Shown: positions 1-6,905 of the stretch, one piece after another
Numbering within the stretch: the first letter of the stretch is position 1
Layout: each line of letters opens with the position of its first letter
Origin: Alteromonas gilva
GTDB lineage: Bacteria; Pseudomonadota; Gammaproteobacteria; Enterobacterales; Alteromonadaceae
Reading direction: 5' to 3'
Assembly: GCF_028595265.1 (NCBI RefSeq)
Contig: NZ_JAQQXP010000001.1
Location: 2,604,001-2,668,000 of the forward strand
Length of the DNA: 64,000 bases
Made by a program: the position numbers and the translations under genes
The notes under the pieces: model-generated
The model's input: the letters and a program-made list of their open reading frames with translations, nothing else
Told to the model about the DNA's origin: nothing
Database searches by the model: none

Positions 1-3
1 GGT

Positions 4-119
4 ACTAACGCTTAACATATGGGGCGCAGACTTGCTGGCTAAAATTGCGAGGTACGAGCCAAGCCAGCGAGTATGCGTCCCAATGAGCGGAGCGAATGAA
101 CATAATGTGTTTGTTAGAA
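4..119 (-). repeat. attC site of cassette 5
   Basis: Imperfect inverted repeat bounded by ACTAAC (4-9) and GTTAGAAG (113-120). The inner arms include cttgctggct (31-40) against a near-complement at about 62-72. The right-hand box matches the junction that opens cassette 5 at 444-451, so the cassette is self-consistent. It is nearly the same sequence as the attC at 947-1060, and the outer box at the left edge is the junction to a sixth cassette outside the window. Confidence 0.88.
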
Positions 120-128
120 GTACCATGT

Positions 129-425
129 TTACCACCCCTCCAAATGTGTACCAACCTCTTTGCCTTTTTCTAAATCATCTTTTGCTAAATAGCCAAAGCG
201 GTTATGTTCATTTCGCATGCTCAATCTATGGAATGTGATACAACAAAGTAAATAGACTAACCAGAAAAAAAGCAATAACCCTGCAAATAACAGTGACTTT
301 TCAGAGAAATCAAGCCCATCTCTGAAGAAGACTATCGGGATACCAATAAGCGCGACTAGCCATGAAATATGCAGAAATGACACTTTTGCAGCGGTCTTTA
401 ATATTGAGGGATTGTAGTAAGACAT
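129..425 (-). CDS. Cassette 5 protein, small membrane protein of unknown function
   Basis: 98-residue protein that I do not recognise. Two hydrophobic stretches (about residues 15-35 and 46-66), separated by a short charged loop, suggest two membrane helices, followed by a polar charged C-terminal tail of about 30 residues. An AGAAGGA ribosome-binding site lies about eight bases before the ATG, inside the 5' leader of the cassette. The stop codon sits just outside the attC. No promoter is visible inside the cassette, so expression probably depends on read-through from upstream cassettes. Small membrane proteins of unknown role are common integron cargo; no toxin or immunity motif is visible. 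Confidence 0.7.
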   Translation of the reverse strand: MSYYNPSILKTAAKVSFLHISWLVALIGIPIVFFRDGLDFSEKSLLFAGLLLFFWLVYLLCCITFHRLSMRNEHNRFGYLAKDDLEKGKEVGTHLEGW

Positions 426-444
426 TTGCAGATCCTTCTGGTAC

Positions 445-544
445 TTCTAACCCCCCAAGAAGGGGCAATAACACGTGGGCTATAATACGGAACGAAGTGA
501 CGGGAGCCCACGTGTTATTGTCCCGCTTACTTGGTTTGTTATAC
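445..544 (-). repeat. attC site of cassette 4
   Basis: Bounded by TTCTAAC (445-451) and GTTATAC (538-544). Its inner arms are long: a stretch around 463-480 containing aataacacgtgggct is matched by agcccacgtgttatt at 505-519, giving a near-perfect stem. It belongs to a different sequence family from the attC sites at 4-119 and 947-1060 but resembles the one at 1748-1864. The stop codon of the cassette 4 gene lies inside its right-hand core box. Confidence 0.88.
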
Positions 545-940
545 CTGTGTTTGTACAACCTTGGAACCGCTTTTTATAAATGAGCTTAAAGTACGGTCAA
601 TACAAGAATTTGAAAAAACGTTGAAATCATATGGTGCTCTAGAAACCTCGTAGTAAGATTGTACCGATTCATTTTCAACGAATACCAATAAGGTTACTCC
701 GTCATTTACCCACACTGACGTTAGTGATTCTAATGGCCATTCAAAGCCGAGCAAGTCAGTTGCAGCTTCATTATTGGAGTAAGGGCCGAGAAAACAAACT
801 TTTTCCCAGTTGCCGTCAACGTACTCGACTAATTTTATAGGTTCTTCAGCGTAATCAAATTCTAAGCGCGGTGCCTCTGACTCACTGATGGAGCAACCAT
901 TCAAAACCAGAATTAAAACCGCCAAATATAAATGTTTCAT
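539..940 (-). CDS. Cassette 4 protein, putative lipoprotein
   Basis: 133-residue protein with a short lipoprotein-type signal: hydrophobic residues 4-14 end in a lipobox (LNGC, Cys16). The mature part is acidic and has no family I can name. It is probably anchored on the periplasmic face of a membrane. The TAA stop (539-541) is built from the attC core box GTTATAC, so coding sequence runs right into the recombination site. No clear Shine-Dalgarno sequence lies between the cassette junction and the ATG; the 5' leader is only about a dozen bases, so it may be translated inefficiently or by coupling with an upstream cassette. Confidence 0.72.
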   Translation of the reverse strand: MKHLYLAVLILVLNGCSISESEAPRLEFDYAEEPIKLVEYVDGNWEKVCFLGPYSNNEAATDLLGFEWPLESLTSVWVNDGVTLLVFVENESVQSYYEVSRAPYDFNVFSNSCIDRTLSSFIKSGSKVVQTQV

Positions 941-946
941 AAGAAG

Positions 947-1060
947 GTATAACGCTTCACATATTGGGCGCGGGCTTGCTGGCTATAATTGCGCGAAGCG
1001 CCAGCCAGCGAGTTTGCGTCCCAATGAGCGGAGCGAATGAACATAATGTGTTTGTTAGCT
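947..1060 (-). repeat. attC site of cassette 3
   Basis: Bounded by GTATAAC (947-953) and GTTAGCT (1054-1060). The sequence is almost the same as the attC at 4-119, including gcttgctggct and the run caatgagcggagcgaatgaa. The right box complements the junction that opens cassette 3 at 1748-1754. Confidence 0.88.
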
Positions 1061-1069
1061 CTTGTTTTT

Positions 1070-1735
1070 TCAACGAAAAAAATTGTTAATGGATTCAGCT
1101 TCTTTGTATAAACTCTCATAGTCAGCAAACTCTCCTCCTTCATCTTTATAAATTAACAAGCATTTCTTTCGAGCTTCAATAAAAATTCCATCTTTACTTT
1201 CAAGATACTGAATGAGTCTCTCGGGAAAAGTCTTTTTCAACGAATTTGGTTCAGAACTTCTTAGGACATACTTCTTTGAGAAGTCTGGGTATTTTTCAAA
1301 ATCAATATCACTAGATCCAAAGACCTGTTTAATTTTTTCAATGATATTTTCTGGAAGTAGTTCAAAGTTAGGTAATTCTCGATCTTCAAACTTAATCAAT
1401 ACAGCTCTTATCGTTGCAAGCTTAGATGCTGTGCTTTTATCTGAGTTCTTAGGTGTGTATCTAAAATCGAAGATGAAAAACTCATCAGTGCCTTTTAATT
1501 TACTTAATACATTAGTGGCTTCATAGTCGCCATAATTACCACTAGCTTTATCAATTAGAGAGAAACCGTGATTACTGATCTCCGAGTAAACATAGCCATC
1601 TTCAATAAAGGAGTGTTTAGCAATAAATTGATCTCTAGTAGCAGCAAACTTTTTTTCACGCTTGGTTGCAATTCGGGTTGTTACTATCAGTGCAATTAAT
1701 AGTAATCCCCAAAAAATAACATCGAATGTACTCAT
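1070..1735 (-). CDS. Cassette 3 protein, membrane-anchored protein of unknown function
   Basis: 221-residue protein with one N-terminal membrane segment (about residues 5-20) followed by a positively charged patch, so the remainder should be cytoplasmic (positive-inside rule, inference). The soluble part is a mixed alpha/beta-looking domain of about 195 residues that I do not recognise. A good AGGAGA ribosome-binding site lies six bases upstream of the ATG, within the cassette leader. The gene stops about ten bases before its attC. No promoter or partner gene is visible in the cassette. Confidence 0.7.
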   Translation of the reverse strand: MSTFDVIFWGLLLIALIVTTRIATKREKKFAATRDQFIAKHSFIEDGYVYSEISNHGFSLIDKASGNYGDYEATNVLSKLKGTDEFFIFDFRYTPKNSDKSTASKLATIRAVLIKFEDRELPNFELLPENIIEKIKQVFGSSDIDFEKYPDFSKKYVLRSSEPNSLKKTFPERLIQYLESKDGIFIEARKKCLLIYKDEGGEFADYESLYKEAESINNFFR

Positions 1736-1747
1736 ATTCTCCTAGAG

Positions 1748-1864
1748 AGCTAACACCCCGCTTAGGGGCAAAAATACGTGGGCTATAATAACGAGCGAAG
1801 CGAGGACGGCCCACGTGTTTTTGTCCCAGCAAGCTCCGCTTGCGTCTACAGCGGTTTGTTATGC
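1748..1864 (-). repeat. attC site of cassette 2
   Basis: Bounded by AGCTAAC (1748-1754) and GTTATGC (1858-1864). Inner arms aaaatacgtgggct (1770-1783) and agcccacgtattttt-like complement at about 1808-1823 resemble those of the attC at 445-544, so these two sites form one family. The right-hand box supplies the stop codon of the cassette 2 gene. Confidence 0.88.
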
Positions 1865-2431
1865 GCTTGGTAGCGCGGGCACTGAAGCTGGAAACTCGAA
1901 GATAAACTTTAAAAGCATTTCAGAAAATGTAACCAATTCAGTTGCATCATCTCTATCCATAAGGCTTATTTCATGGGTTGCTTCATTTCCCTTTTTACGA
2001 ATGTGGTCAACCCACCCTCTACCATTTGGCGGAACAAAACCGTTTTCAGCTAAGAAATCAACATACTCAATAAATCTTAAATTTTCCTTAGCCCCTTGAG
2101 AAACGGCGATATTCATAAGCAGCTTTCGGCTTATTAAAACAGACGCAGTGTATGCTGATATAGAAATACAGTTTCGCGCTTCCTGATACAGTGCATGAAC
2201 TTCTTCCGGAACACTTTTAACATCGTTTCCAGGCGAAATATCTGGCAATTTTTTTGAGCCAAGAAAGAATGTTGGCTTACTACAATGCGGGCAAATTCTA
2301 ATTCTGGCTCTCAACCCGTCTATATTGTTATTATTAAAAAAGCCTATATCAGACGCTACCTTGTTGTTGCAAAAACCGCATTCGAATGAAAGTGACTCAA
2401 TTTTCGCAGTATGATTCCAACCGTTTGACAT
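1859..2431 (-). CDS. Cassette 2 protein, zinc-ribbon plus DUF4145-like domain
   Basis: 190-residue protein. Residues 19-22 (CGFC) and 48-51 (CPHC) form two CxxC pairs typical of a zinc ribbon. The C-terminal helical half (about residues 78-180) looks like DUF4145, a domain of unknown biochemical function seen in restriction-system and other defence or stand-alone proteins. Family assignment is by pattern recognition only. An AAGGA site precedes the ATG by about seven bases. The TAA stop (1859-1861) is formed by the attC box. A role in nucleic-acid handling is possible but not shown. Confidence 0.72.
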   Translation of the reverse strand: MSNGWNHTAKIESLSFECGFCNNKVASDIGFFNNNNIDGLRARIRICPHCSKPTFFLGSKKLPDISPGNDVKSVPEEVHALYQEARNCISISAYTASVLISRKLLMNIAVSQGAKENLRFIEYVDFLAENGFVPPNGRGWVDHIRKKGNEATHEISLMDRDDATELVTFSEMLLKFIFEFPASVPALPSA

Positions 2432-2454
2432 TATTTATCCTTTTTCTAGATAGC

Positions 2455-2574
2455 GCATAACGCTTTGCTCACGCGCACGTTTTGCGGAGCGGTTTTTGGT
2501 GTAAAATGGGAGCTTGCGACCTTACACCAAAAAGTGCGCAGCAAAACGTGTCGCTGTGGAGCAACTTGTTAGAG
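2455..2574 (-). repeat. attC site of cassette 1
   Basis: Bounded by GCATAAC (2455-2461) and GTTAGAG (2568-2574). The arms are cgcacgttttgcggagc at 2474-2490 against gcgcagcaaaacgtgtcgc at 2536-2554, and an inner tttttggtgtaa (2493-2504) against ttacaccaaaaa (2522-2533). This is a third attC family in the array. The right box complements the attI junction at 2873-2880. Confidence 0.87.
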
Positions 2575-2862
2575 CTTAATTGTTTCAACTTCGTTGTTTC
2601 CGTTTTCAGTAAACCACAACTCAGCCATATTCATTACATCATCAAACGATTCATCGTTATGGGACGTAGTTGTAATGTGATGACTTTCATCATACCTCTC
2701 AGGATCAGTTACATAGAGATCCATAGCTGTTTCCCATTGACCACAGTGCTTTCCCCACGTACAAAACAATTCAATCTTCCGAAAAAATAGCTTTTCAAGA
2801 ATATATTCGTAATCTTCTGAATATTCTTTATCTGTAGCAATTATAACCTTGCTCGGTTTCAT
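2569..2862 (-). CDS. Cassette 1 protein, small acidic protein of unknown function
   Basis: 97-residue soluble acidic protein with no signal or membrane segment. I do not recognise the family. It is the first cassette after attI, so it sits closest to any integron cassette promoter and should be the best expressed. The stop TAA (2569-2571) lies in the attC core box. The Shine-Dalgarno sequence before the ATG is weak. Confidence 0.68.
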   Translation of the reverse strand: MKPSKVIIATDKEYSEDYEYILEKLFFRKIELFCTWGKHCGQWETAMDLYVTDPERYDESHHITTTSHNDESFDDVMNMAELWFTENGNNEVETIKL

Positions 2863-2872
2863 ATCTCAGTGA

Positions 2873-3165
2873 GCTCTAACAATTTATTATCTTTCAAAAT
2901 GGTGTAAAACAATACACCATCTTGGTGTATATAATTCAAGCTAAACATACCGTTTTACTTTTTAAAATCATACAATTATTAAGCACCGTTTTGGTTCGTT
3001 TAATAATTTCGGTATTAAAAACACCAATTTGACCAACTATTTTTGGTTATGCAAACTGGCTGCTAATCGGCGCATTGAATTACCTTTATTAACGCAAATC
3101 ACAACATATGGCCAGTTATTTTGCCGCGCTGGCCTTGTTACGTTATATGTTTTGCAGGTAATAGC
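2873..3165 (-). promoter_or_regulatory. attI region and divergent intI/cassette promoter region
   Basis: AT-rich 290-bp stretch without an ORF between the first cassette junction (GCTCTAAC, 2873-2880) and intI. This is where attI, the cassette promoter and the intI promoter should lie. Next to the junction are three copies of GGTGTA or its complement: 2901-2906, 2913-2918 (inverted) and 2924-2929, which could be integrase-binding repeats. The minus strand is rich in TATAAT-like and TTGNNN-like hexamers, but I could not single out one promoter. I saw no LexA-type CTG-N10-CAG box, so the SOS control known for Vibrio and class 1 integrons is not obvious here. Confidence 0.6.
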
Positions 3166-4131
3166 ATGAAATCGGCTTTTTTAAACAGCGTACGTGACTT
3201 TATGATGGTTAAACGCTATGCCAAGCGCACCATTAAGTCTTACTTACTTTGGATTGCCGACTATATTCGTTTTCACAATTACACACATCCTATAAAAATG
3301 GCCGACGCAGAAGTGCAACAGTATTTAACCCATATAGCGGTTAAGCGTAACTACTCTGCCAGCACCCAAGCCAGTGCGTTAAATGCTTTGGTATTTTTGT
3401 ATAGCAAATACTTGTCTGTACCACTAAGTAATGAGTTAGAGTTTGTAAATAGTGGCCGGCAACGCAAGTTGCCGGTAGTACTTACCGTATCTGAAGTTCA
3501 GCTGTTACTGGCGAATATTCCTGAAGCTCAATCGCTGCCGGCTTCACTGTTGTATGGCAGTGGCCTCAGGCTTATGGAGTGTGTAAGGCTGCGTGTAAAA
3601 GACATCGACTTCGATTATCGCTGTAAACGGATCTGGAATAGCAAAGGCGGCAAGCATCGTGTTGTTACCCTGTCCAACACATTAGTGGCACCACTCAAAA
3701 CCCAGAGTGAAAAAGTACAACATATCCTGGCAAGAGATCTGCAAAATCCCGACTACGCCGGTGTCTGGATGCCCAATCAACTTGCCAAAAAGTATAAATC
3801 TGCGGGTAAATCTATTGAGTGGCAGTATTTATTTCCGGCCAATAAATTGAGCACCGATCCTGAAAGCCAGTTAACCCGGCGCCACCATATTGACGAAAAG
3901 CAAATTCAAAGAGCAGTGCGGCACACAGCGCAACAGCTTGGATTAAAAAAGTCAGTAACCCCGCACACCTTACGACATTCGTTTGCCACGCACCTGTTAT
4001 TACAGGGCGCCGACATCCGCACAGTTCAGGATCAGCTGGGTCATAGCGATGTCAGAACAACACAAATCTACACACATATTCTGCAGCGCGGCGGCAATGC
4101 GGTAGTGAGCCCATTGGAGTTATTAAAATAA
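3166..4131 (+). CDS. intI: Integron integrase IntI
   Basis: 321-residue site-specific tyrosine recombinase that inserts and excises cassettes at attI and attC. The N-terminal SAM-like core-binding domain spans residues 1-90 and the catalytic domain about 100-315, with catalytic residues R135, H267, R270, H293 and Y302 in the standard contexts (SGLRLME, HTLRHSF, LGHSDVRTT, IYTH). The extra segment at about 195-245 (GVWMPNQLAKKY ... RRHH) is the integron-specific insert that contacts the extruded bases of folded attC, which separates it from XerC/D. I chose the ATG at 3166; the reading frame is open to a TTG at 3121. The length is normal for the family and the gene looks intact. Confidence 0.95.
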   Translation: MKSAFLNSVRDFMMVKRYAKRTIKSYLLWIADYIRFHNYTHPIKMADAEVQQYLTHIAVKRNYSASTQASALNALVFLYSKYLSVPLSNELEFVNSGRQRKLPVVLTVSEVQLLLANIPEAQSLPASLLYGSGLRLMECVRLRVKDIDFDYRCKRIWNSKGGKHRVVTLSNTLVAPLKTQSEKVQHILARDLQNPDYAGVWMPNQLAKKYKSAGKSIEWQYLFPANKLSTDPESQLTRRHHIDEKQIQRAVRHTAQQLGLKKSVTPHTLRHSFATHLLLQGADIRTVQDQLGHSDVRTTQIYTHILQRGGNAVVSPLELLK

Positions 4132-4149
4132 TCTGCCGGGCCCACGCTT

Positions 4150-4716
4150 TTATTCTTTGTCGTAAAGAATATCCATAACGTCGGCAAGCTCGGTTTTACC
4201 GGCGCGCACTTCTTCTTCGCTTAAGTCCGCAATTTCATGAGGAAATACCAACCACTCATTGCTTTCGTTCACGTAGTAGTCGGGCACAATCTCGGTTTTG
4301 TTATTCGCAGGTTTGTAGTATGGGCAAGCAATACGAATATCTTTAGGCATATTCAGGCGCATCAGCTTTTTAATTTGCTTTATCAGTGCGTCTACGCTGC
4401 GACCAGAGTCAAATACATCATCAACAATCAGCAAGGCATCATCGGCGTTGGCATTTTCAATAAGATAATGCAGGCCGTGCACGCGAATTTCTTTGCTTTG
4501 CTTATTAATGCCATAGTAAGAGGAAGTTCTTACCGCAATGTGGTCGGTAGGAAACTGCTTAAACTCAAAAAATTCCTGTACGGCAATACCAATGGGGGCA
4601 CCGCCGCGCCATATGCCAATAATAAACTGCGGCCGAAAGCCATCTTTATATACTTGCGCCGCAAGTCGAAACGAATCTTTGAGCAGATCCTGCGAGGTAA
4701 TAAATACTTTGTTCAT
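4150..4716 (-). CDS. Purine-type phosphoribosyltransferase (hypoxanthine/guanine class)
   Basis: 188-residue cytoplasmic phosphoribosyltransferase. The PRPP-binding loop is clear (LLIVDDVFDSGRSV, about residues 95-108), and an upstream GIWRGG motif (about 35-40) supplies the usual loop I backbone. Members of this subgroup convert hypoxanthine, guanine or xanthine plus PRPP to the nucleotide; the exact base cannot be read from the sequence. It converges on intI with an 18-bp gap, so it is the first stable chromosomal gene beside the integron. The gene stands alone. Confidence 0.82.
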   Translation of the reverse strand: MNKVFITSQDLLKDSFRLAAQVYKDGFRPQFIIGIWRGGAPIGIAVQEFFEFKQFPTDHIAVRTSSYYGINKQSKEIRVHGLHYLIENANADDALLIVDDVFDSGRSVDALIKQIKKLMRLNMPKDIRIACPYYKPANNKTEIVPDYYVNESNEWLVFPHEIADLSEEEVRAGKTELADVMDILYDKE

Positions 4717-4872
4717 AAAGTCGAAACCGAGCGTAAATAAAGTACGCGATTATAAGAAAATTTAGTTTACTTTGCACGGTAAAACCCAAAAACCTGACCA
4801 TTCAATCAAGTTACAGGTCTGTACTCATCGCCGCCCGGCATATTGCAGTGCGCCACCGTATAGGCCTACAGG

Positions 4873-6078
4873 CTAAGACTCTTGTTGTAATACCGTGGCC
4901 GGTTGTACTTTCATGGCGCGCTGGGCCGGATACCAACTGGCCAGCAAGCACAGCAATAACGAAAATGCCGTTACCCAAATTACCTGTTGCCACTGCATGT
5001 CAATCGGCAGGCCATTACCATCGGCAGACAGCCCCAGGTGTATACCCAACAACTCGAGTATATCGTTAATGTACAGCACCGCTACAATGCCCAGTACCGC
5101 GCCAATAACGGCGCCTTTTAAGCCATTAAATATGCCGTTGAGCATAAAAATACTGCGCACCGACGCTACTGTCATGCCTTGTGAACGCAAAATCGCAATA
5201 TCACCACTTTTTTCCGACACCACCATCACCAACGCCGACACAATATTAAATGCCGCTACCGCTATAATCAGCAGCAACATTAAAAACATCATGTTTTTTT
5301 CCATTTTTACTGCGTCAAACAGGGGCCCCTGTCGCGAACGCCAGTCACTGGTGCTATAGCCCTTGCTATCCAATGTATCCACCACGCCCTGGTAGTTAAA
5401 GGCGTTGTGCAAAAACAGCCGTACGTCGGCGGCGCTGTCAGCAGGCTTGCGTAATAATCGGGTAAGGTCGTCAAGGCGCAGGTAAATCACTTTATCGTCG
5501 AGTTGCGAGCCTAAGTTAAACAGCCCGGCAACTGTTACCAGGCGCTGGCTTGGCATTCGGCCAAACGGGGTATACACACTGGCGCCGGCCACCATTACGC
5601 GTATTTTATCGCCTACCCGCACTTCTAAATCCATGGCCAGAGAACGGCTGATAATGGCCCCGAACTTAATGTTGTTAAGCTGGTTAAAATCACCATCGAG
5701 CATGTAATTGCTCACAATGCTGTGCTCGGTCATTGCCTGTGGCTCAACGCCCTGCAATTGCACTCCGCGCAATGCCAGGCGCGACTGTACCAGCCCCTCG
5801 GCCTCCCGAAAACGGCTCACGGCACGCACTTCGTTAAGGTTCAGATCGGCTACCTGCGCAGGGTTAGCATCATGCACTACTACCTGCGGTACAATCCCCA
5901 GAATACGGTTGCGTAACTGGGCTTCAAACCCATTCATTACCGACAACACAACTATCAGCGCCATGAGTCCCAGCGCAATACCCGCTACCGAAAAGCGGTT
6001 AATAAACGCCACAAAGCTATTGTGTTTGCCCGCCGTCGAATAACGCAGGGCAATAAATGCAGACAGCGGATACGTCAT
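4873..6078 (-). CDS. LolC/LolE-type lipoprotein-release ABC permease
   Basis: 401-residue inner-membrane permease of the FtsX/LolCE class. One membrane helix lies at about residues 25-47, followed by a large periplasmic MacB-like domain (about 50-265) and three C-terminal helices (about 270-390). Family members work with the ATPase LolD to pull lipoproteins out of the inner membrane for LolA. Neither lolD nor a second permease gene lies beside it: the next gene leftward, after 156 bp, is the phosphoribosyltransferase. The partner genes may be elsewhere, or it may work as a homodimer. Whether it is LolC or LolE cannot be decided here. Confidence 0.88.
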   Translation of the reverse strand: MTYPLSAFIALRYSTAGKHNSFVAFINRFSVAGIALGLMALIVVLSVMNGFEAQLRNRILGIVPQVVVHDANPAQVADLNLNEVRAVSRFREAEGLVQSRLALRGVQLQGVEPQAMTEHSIVSNYMLDGDFNQLNNIKFGAIISRSLAMDLEVRVGDKIRVMVAGASVYTPFGRMPSQRLVTVAGLFNLGSQLDDKVIYLRLDDLTRLLRKPADSAADVRLFLHNAFNYQGVVDTLDSKGYSTSDWRSRQGPLFDAVKMEKNMMFLMLLLIIAVAAFNIVSALVMVVSEKSGDIAILRSQGMTVASVRSIFMLNGIFNGLKGAVIGAVLGIVAVLYINDILELLGIHLGLSADGNGLPIDMQWQQVIWVTAFSLLLCLLASWYPAQRAMKVQPATVLQQES

Positions 6079-6248
6079 AACTATTTACCTGTACTTTGTA
6101 ACTCATCGCAGTGCCAATACCACTTGGTATTCCACTTCCACTGCACTACGCTTATCATCATGGTAGGTTTTAATAATAAACAAAGACTTAAGCTCGCTGC
6201 ATAATACGTGTAAGCTACTCAGCGCACAAGTCGGCTTGGAGAGGTAGT

Positions 6249-6842
6249 GTGGAATCGTTAACCCTGGCAGAAAAACAAGCTCAGTTTAATGAGTTTTTCC
6301 TTATAAGTCATAGCATCAAGGTCAATGTTAAACCCCTTGAGGCAGGCTTTGTGTTGCCCAACGCCGAAGAGCTCGACGAACACATGCCCTATGCGTTTCG
6401 CATTGCCAGTGAAATGGCCAGTATCGAAACCCAGGCCCTGCGTCCACTGCGTAACCTCAGCGAACATGCCTCTGATCTGGTCAATTACTTAACCCATCAG
6501 TCGCGTAAAATCGATCTGATGATGTCGTATATTTTGCATCAGCAGGACGATCCGGATCATCGCTTCGAAAGTATTAAATTCGGCGGTGGCGGTGTCATTA
6601 TTCTCCACCCTGCCCCCATTGATATTGGCAGGGAGGCCGAACTAAAACTGTTTGTTTCTGAGGAGGCAGCAGCCATTTTTTGTTATGGTGAAGTTATTAC
6701 TTGCCAGCAGGAATCGGATGGCTACCATATATCATTTATTTTTACCCGGATCCGCGAGCAGGATCAGGAGTTGTTAGTCAGGGCCAGTTTGCATTTGCAA
6801 ACGCTGCAATTACGCAAGCGCAATCAAACCAAAAAAACCTAG
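6249..6842 (+). CDS. PilZ-like domain protein
   Basis: 197-residue cytoplasmic protein. The N-terminal half is mainly helical; the C-terminal part (about residues 100-180) has the beta-barrel pattern of a PilZ domain. The canonical cyclic-di-GMP motifs RxxxR and (D/N)xSxxG are not present; the place of the second is taken by FGGGG, so it may not bind the nucleotide. The start is GTG, preceded by a GGAGAGG ribosome-binding site. It lies 63 bp before mfd in the same direction. Genes of this kind next to mfd are familiar from Alteromonadales; their function is not established. Confidence 0.7.
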   Translation: MESLTLAEKQAQFNEFFLISHSIKVNVKPLEAGFVLPNAEELDEHMPYAFRIASEMASIETQALRPLRNLSEHASDLVNYLTHQSRKIDLMMSYILHQQDDPDHRFESIKFGGGGVIILHPAPIDIGREAELKLFVSEEAAAIFCYGEVITCQQESDGYHISFIFTRIREQDQELLVRASLHLQTLQLRKRNQTKKT

Positions 6843-6905
6843 CACTTGGAACAATAGCAAGGCGCTGCGAATCAACCGTCACCATAGCGAGCTTTATCAG
6901 TAATC

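Larger units (their letters stand above)
1..4131 (-). mobile_element. Integron: integrase gene, attI region and start of cassette array
   Basis: An integron-type tyrosine recombinase gene (3166-4131, rightward) is followed on its 5' side by a gene-free attI/promoter region and then by leftward gene cassettes, the classical divergent layout. By the G^TT cleavage rule the cassettes are 2461-2879, 1754-2460, 953-1753, 451-952 and 9-450; a sixth begins at 1-8 and leaves the window. Each cassette holds one ORF and ends in an attC of 100-120 bp. In each one the attC's inner core box is the reverse complement of that cassette's own 5' junction, as expected for a unit that was once circular. There is no resistance gene, transposon or sul/qac segment, so it looks like a sedentary chromosomal integron rather than a class 1 element. 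The array length is unknown. Confidence 0.93.

Noticed and set aside
310..583. Two ORFs of 70-80 codons across the attC of cassette 4
   Set aside because: They run through both arms of the palindromic attC, so they are open by virtue of the repeat and not coding.
2881..3165. LexA (SOS) box controlling intI
   Set aside because: I looked for CTG-N10-CAG in the gap and found no convincing match.
4237..4740. ORF of 167 codons opposite the phosphoribosyltransferase gene
   Set aside because: The minus strand encodes a clear PRPP-binding enzyme; the plus-strand frame has no domain or start signal.
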